Positions 59,301 through 64,000 of a stretch of DNA of 64,000 bases are shown piece after piece. The notes beneath the pieces were generated by a model. That model did no database searches. It was not told the DNA's origin and was given only the letters and a program-made list of their open reading frames with translations. The position numbers and the translations under genes were made by a program. Source of the DNA: Desmodus rotundus (Eukaryota; Chordata; Mammalia; Chiroptera; Phyllostomidae); NCBI RefSeq assembly GCF_022682495.2, contig NC_071391.1:82177161-82241160 (forward strand). Reading direction: 5' to 3'. Each line of letters starts with the position of its first letter. Position 1 is the stretch's first letter.

Positions 59301-61446
59301 TGAGCAGAAACGAATGAGACCGCCTACTGTTTAAGTCATAAGGAAGCAATGAGGTCCCTAGGAAGTCATCGAAAAAGGCAGGGCCCTGCTGAGCTCCCTG
59401 ACCCATGTCTGAAAAAGCAAAGGGCTCCCCTTTGCCACAGTCCTAGGGCACAAGGTCAATGCACAAGGCTCCCAGGGAAGACAGCAGGGCATTTAAAACT
59501 CTATCCCCAAACCAAGCACATTTCCAATCAAAGAGTAAAGTTAACAGTTGTACACATGTGTTTCAAGAATCAAGACAACAGTCTCTGAAATATAAAATTC
59601 AATAAAGAGGAACATAACCTACAGGTAACAAAAAAGAACCATGAAACTAAAATTAAAATGTGTACAGCATAATACTTTAAGATATAAAATAAGAATGTAT
59701 AAAAAAATTTTGCTTAGGAAAACATTTAATTCTTAGCCCCCAAAATAATAAAATTGAAAGTTACTATAAGGTAATTTGACAGTTTTAAATGCAGGCAATT
59801 TCTGATGTAAAATGTTCTGTTTTTCTACAGAAAGACAAACTTGAAAGTAATTTGCTCAAACGTGGCTTTATGTAATGGTTTAACGTACAAAGTTTTATAG
59901 GCATCTTTAGGACTTCAAAAAACAGAACAGGGCTCACTGGGTTTAAAAGAGGGTATGAATAAAAGAAACAATTCCAAAACTAAAATGGAAACAAGCAAAC
60001 TACATAGCAGGAAGCACTAAGAAAAATAAGCTACAATAAAACCTCATTAATTAAAATTCATTAGGGACAAGGCCAGTTTGAGTAGGTGACAATGTAAATA
60101 AATTTAAATGGAAAAATACTTAAATTCTCCAAGAAATAAAAATGTATATATTTTAGGGATAAAGACTAAACTGAATACATCTAAAAAAAAAACCAGTGTG
60201 GCCTCATAAAAATCCTCATGAAAGCTATTTTAATGTAATTGAAAAGAGTGATCAGTAATTGGAGTATCAACTGGTAAAAGGGTGCTTTTTAAAGAAAGCT
60301 TTAAAATTATTTAAGTAGTTCAGACCCAACAGGCTTCCTTACATACTACTGATTTGCTCCAGGAAATCCTTCCTCTGGCTTACTCATCTTAAGTTCCAAG
60401 AGGAATTAATGAGGTTTTACTGTAAAAGCAGAAAAACAAAGATTTCAAATGATAAGACTCCAGCATCACCCATACCAAAACGTAGTAAGGAAACTTCAGT
60501 TTGGAAAGCCACACTGCACAGTGTAGCAAGGACCAGATGTTATCACAGCTGGAAGCAGAATGAGGTTAAAAGCAGGAAATCCTCTCGGTATTACACCAGT
60601 GGTTCCTTCACTCATTAGAAATACAAAACTGCAGTCTTACAAAGACACAGTAGAACTACTGCTTATTAGGAAGCACTAAAATTTAATTTTCTTGGGCAGG
60701 GAGTGGGGAAGAGAGTATTTTTGAATGTAGTCACAGTGGTGTAAGCCATGGAAATTCAGTCAGACTTTAACATCACACGTTAGCAGCAAGACACATCTGC
60801 ACTTCAGGTTTCTGAGTGACATGATTACAGTCAAAATCAAGGAAATAAAAACAAAACAACCAAACATGAACTCTGAGCTTCCACATTCTCCTTTCATGTA
60901 AGACCATCATTATCCAGGAAAATATGCCTTTCTCTACAGTTAAATCTCAGTGTCTCCCAAATAGAGGGTTTGTAAAATAACTTATTCTAAACCATGTACA
61001 CCTAACTTTGGAATGATGGAGAGACACACATATATAAGTAAACACCAAGAGAATCACGCCACTTCACATCTGGGTCCGAACCCATCTGGGCCCGGGAAGG
61101 AATATTCAGTGGCCAGGGCCTGATGAAACAGCGAGGATGCAGGAGCCCAGATGGTGCCGGATAAATCACTAGGAGACAATCAAGAAATGACTGTATTGAG
61201 TGTCACAAGTTGGTCACAAACAAAAAGAATGGTTTATAATTATTGCAACAAGAAAGACAAGTAAAAACAATCCCATTTCATCTGTAGAAAAGAATCAAGT
61301 CACTGAAATTTGATTTCTTGTAAGCTGTTGCCATTTGCTTGGATGAGGTCTTGAAGGTGTTCACTGTTTCTCCACCCAGTGTAAGAACACATTGACTAGA
61401 AATCTCTGATAAGAATTTAGTAAAGTCTTTTCCCTCCTGTTCCTCA

Positions 61447-61463
61447 TCATGCCAACGCAAGCA
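61447..61463 (-). CDS. PPP2R1B: PPP2R1B proximal terminal exon, coding part (VLALA stop)
   Basis: On the minus strand, 369 bases after the shared exon, an acceptor ...attttccag is followed by TGCTTGCGTTGGCATGA. Joined to the G left by the previous exon this reads V-L-A-L-A-stop, the C-terminus of the common PP2A A-beta isoform and the same ending as the A-alpha scaffold. The coding part is only 17 bases, far too short for ORF scanning. The exon continues as 3' UTR towards lower coordinates. Confidence 0.93.
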
Positions 61464-61832
61464 CTGGAAAATTCCAAACAAAATCAAGTTAGTGGCACAG
61501 AAAGTTCATGAACCATCTACGTGACTATTAAGTGCGACAACGGTGATCCACAAGCAGGAGACTAGGGACTTCTCGTCGTGGCTTCTCTTCTCTGTCAGGC
61601 TAACCAAAAAGTTACCCTTTAAAATCTAAATGAAAAACTATCCTTACCAGGAAGAATCACATTCCTGCCCAGCCTAGACATGGAACTGAGAAAACAGCCT
61701 GCTCAATGGTGGGCCAAGAAGAGGGCACCAGCACCCTCCCTGCCTCCCACATGCTTATCGCCCTGCCCACTTAACATCACTCACCCCTGTCAACCAAGCA
61801 AAAGCCGCAAGGCAGAATACAGAAGGACATAC

Positions 61833-61914
61833 CACTTATAGCTTCCTGTGCGAAGTATTTGACATCCATGTCTTGATCTTGGCCTAACTTCTGCAGTACC
61901 GGCTTAACTTCCAC
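61833..61914 (-). CDS. PPP2R1B: PPP2R1B exon: last shared exon before alternative ends
   Basis: This minus-strand exon of the PP2A scaffold subunit A-beta encodes [20 protein letters not shown] then FAQEAIS, the last HEAT repeat. PPP2R1B is a HEAT-repeat horseshoe that bridges the PP2A catalytic and regulatory B subunits in cytoplasm and nucleus (family knowledge). Read on the minus strand the acceptor is ...tttgcag just above 61914 and the donor gtatgt just below 61833. The 82 bases end with the first base of a Val codon. The human protein, as remembered, has DEDMD, so one Glu is Gln here. Upstream exons lie beyond the right edge of the window. The paralogue PPP2R1A was considered, but the neighbouring SIK2 and the two alternative tails identify the B gene. 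Confidence 0.95.
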
Positions 61915-62390
61915 CTGCAAAGCACTAAAATCGAACAGTATTATCTGTGAAAGGCAGTCTTCTGGGTCAGAAAAACGCACTACAGTATATATGCTCTAAG
62001 GTAATTTTTAAAGTTTAAAATAAAAAGAAATATTTTAAAATACCTATAGGTTTGACAAGTACTAAAATAATATCTGAAGTTCTCAGCAGAAATAGCTTCG
62101 GACAATGATGTACACATATATGAGTGGACACCCTACAAACTTAGATACGCTACTTTATTATTTTCTTTAAACAAACCTACACCTTAGGTAAAGTGTAAAA
62201 TCCCTGATTTATTTTTAGTTATTACGCCCCACTATAAGGTAAAAATTCAAATCTACTTTTAAAAAGAGAATAATATTCACTGACAACTGTCCGAAGGAAA
62301 GTGGATTGGGAGTTGGGTGAAAAAGGTAAAGGGATTAAGCAAAGAAAAAAATTCAGACACACAAAAAAGAATAACATAAAATCCTACTCA
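61915..62390 (-). other. PPP2R1B: PPP2R1B intron before the L1
   Basis: Minus-strand intronic DNA upstream of the shared exon. Bases 62290-62390 (GGAGTTGGGTGAAAAAGG and following) resemble tail sequence of an L1, but the match is loose. The rest is AT-rich without recognisable features. Confidence 0.5.
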
Positions 62391-63969
62391 GTATGTACAG
62401 ATTCAATGCAATTCCTATTAAAATTCCAATGGCATATTTCACTGATCTAGAATAAATATTCTAAAAATTTATATGGAGCCAAAAAAGACCCTGAATAGCC
62501 TCAGCAGTCTTGAGAAAGAACAAAGCAGGAGGGATCACAATACCTGACATCAAACTATATTACAAGGCCACTGTAATTGAAACAGTCTGGTACTGGCACA
62601 AAAACGGACACAGAGATCAATGAACAGAACAAAGAGCCCAGAAATAAACCCACATCAATATGGTCAAGTAATATTTGACAAAGGGCACATGAGCATAAAA
62701 TGGAGTAAAAATAGTCTCTTCAATAAATGGTGTTGGGGGAACTGGACTGGTACATGCAAAAAGTAAATGAAACTAGACCACCATCTTATACCATATACCA
62801 GAATAAAGTCAAAATGGATAAAAGACTTAAATACAAGTAGTGACACCAATCAAGTCCTAGCAGAAAACATAGGCAGTAAAATTTCAGATATCCTACATAC
62901 CAATATTTTTGCGAATACATCCATTAGGGCAAGGGAAATAAAAGAAAAAAAATAAACAAATGGGGCTTCATCAAAATAAAAAGCTTCTGCATGGCTAAAG
63001 AAAACATCAGCAAAATGAAGAGAACTCACTGTATGGGAGAACATATTTGCCAGTGATACATCGGGCAAGGATTTAATCTCCAAAATATATACAGAATGTA
63101 TATGACTAAATACCAGGAAGACAAACAAACCAATTAAAAAATGGACAAAGGACCGGAACAGACCCAAGGGGAACATACAGAGGGCCCAGAGACATATGAA
63201 AAGATGCTCAGCATCACTAGCCATCACAGAGATGCAAATTAAAACCACAGTGAGAAACCACCTCACACCAGACATAATGGCCATCATAAACAAATCAGCA
63301 AACAAGTGCTGGCCAGGATGCAGAGAAAAGGGAACCCTAGTGCACTGTTGGTGGGAACAAAGACTGGTGCAGCCACTGTGGAAAACAGTTTGGAATTTCC
63401 TCAAAAAAATTAAAAATGGAACTGTCTTCTGACCCAGCAATTCCACTGCTGGGAGTATAACCTAAGAATCCTGAATCACCAAATGAAAAGAACCTATGCA
63501 CCCCAATGTTCATAGCAGCATTATTTACAATAGCCAAGTGCTAGAAACAGCTTAAGTGCCCATCAGTATATGAGTGGATCAAAAAGCTGTGGTACATTTA
63601 CACGATGGACTACTACGCAGCAGAAAGGAGGAGCTCCTACCTTTTGCAACAGCATGGATGGAAATGGAGATACTATGCTAAGTGAAATAAGCCAGCTGGT
63701 GAAAGACAAATATCATATGATCTCACCTATAAGAGGAATCTAATGAACAAAACAAACAAACAAGCAAAACAGAACCAGAGACATGGAAACATGGAACAGA
63801 CTGAGAGAGGCCAGAGGGGAGACAGGCAGGGGATAAGGATGGGATGAAGGGGCAGAGACTAGTCAAAGAACATGTATGAATGACCCACCCATGGACATGG
63901 ACAATGGTGTAGGGACTGACTATGGGAGCGGGGAGTAGGCTAGGCAGAGGAGGGCAAAGGGGAAAAACT
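62391..63969 (+). mobile_element. L1 3' part, sense (ORF2 C-terminal part and 3' UTR)
   Basis: Sense L1 beginning in ORF2 (CAGATTCAATGCAATTCCTA). It holds [24 protein letters not shown] text near 62604-62660, the C-terminal block [20 protein letters not shown] near 63320-63375, ATTCCACTGCTGGGAGTATA, and a 3' UTR ending AGGGCAAAGGGGAAAAACTG. Frameshifts and stops break ORF2. There is no poly(A) tail. Instead the sequence jumps back to internal L1 text at 63970. Confidence 0.85.
63196..63432 (+). pseudogene. L1 ORF2 C-terminal fragment
   Basis: Seventy-eight codons reading [20 protein letters not shown] to [15 protein letters not shown], the cysteine-containing C-terminal region of L1 ORF2p. 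It is a relic frame inside the degraded L1. Confidence 0.8.
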
Positions 63970-64000
63970 GGTGTTGGGGGAACTGGACTGGTACATGCAA
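63970..64000 (+). repeat. Start of a second L1 copy, identical to 62730-62760
   Basis: The last 31 bases (GGTGTTGGGGGAACTGG and on) repeat 62730-62760 exactly. The offset is 1240 bases, so a tandem copy of the L1 3' part begins here and runs out of the window. Confidence 0.85.

Larger units (their letters stand above)
58815..61446 (-). other. PPP2R1B: PPP2R1B 3' UTR of the proximal isoform (extent uncertain)
   Basis: The sequence below the VLALA stop is AT-rich, without VES SINEs or L1 between about 59.6 and 61.45 kb, and has no convincing coding frame. This fits a 3' UTR on the minus strand. Minus-strand AATAAA hexamers occur at 59128-59133 (inside an L2 relic) and 58827-58832. Neither can be chosen with confidence, so the lower boundary is a guess. 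Confidence 0.5.

Noticed and set aside
62850..63446. A 198-codon minus-strand open frame near the right edge
   Set aside because: It is the antisense shadow of a sense-strand L1 ORF2 C-terminal region; the L1 blocks read clearly on the + strand.

Overview
This is a stretch of mammalian nuclear DNA, almost certainly from a yangochiropteran (microbat) genome. About a dozen tRNA-derived SINEs of the bat-specific VES type are scattered through it, with L1 remnants and old mammalian MIR, L2 and MER5 copies. There are no bacterial-type genes, and nearly all long open frames are by-products of repeats or GC-rich DNA. The bat family cannot be fixed from the sequence alone.

Two protein-coding genes are recognised. 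The first is SIK2 (salt-inducible kinase 2, + strand), represented by its last 12 exons from 5695 to the stop codon at 44131. Every intron has GT-AG ends and every exon joins in frame. The exons encode the kinase domain from the segment before the catalytic loop, the UBA domain, four PKA/14-3-3 sites and the glutamine/proline-rich C-tail. By alignment with human SIK2 they cover residues 106 to the end, giving about 920 residues in total against 926 in human. Exons 1-3 lie upstream of the window. A 3' UTR of about 6 kb follows, to a probable poly(A) signal at 50072. The second gene is PPP2R1B (PP2A scaffold subunit A-beta, - strand), converging on SIK2. The window holds its last shared exon (61833-61914) and two alternative ends: a short tail exon with its stop (61447-61463) and a more distal 40-codon exon (57229-57350). 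The order SIK2 > < PPP2R1B matches human 11q23.1.

Layout: 1-5694 SIK2 intron with two young ORF1-only L1 derivatives; 5695-24044 kinase and UBA exons with long introns; 24.2-28.8 kb an antisense L1 with nested insertions; 30969-31133 an exon; 32-34 kb another antisense L1; 39957-44131 the clustered C-terminal exons; 44132-50095 SIK2 3' UTR; 50.1-57.2 kb GC-rich intergenic DNA with SINEs and a MITE-like palindrome; 57.2-61.9 kb PPP2R1B 3' end; 62.4-64 kb a sense-strand L1 that starts to repeat itself at the window edge.

The most unusual content is a family of HAL1-like elements. These have an L1 5' UTR, ORF1 and 3' UTR with no ORF2. Two full-length copies (1469-3379 and 3634-5441) carry perfect 15-16 bp target-site duplications. 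They share the same ORF1-splitting lesions, which implies that an already defective master was mobilised in trans. A third copy (11202-11793, - strand, also with a perfect duplication) has the same ORF1-to-3'UTR junction.
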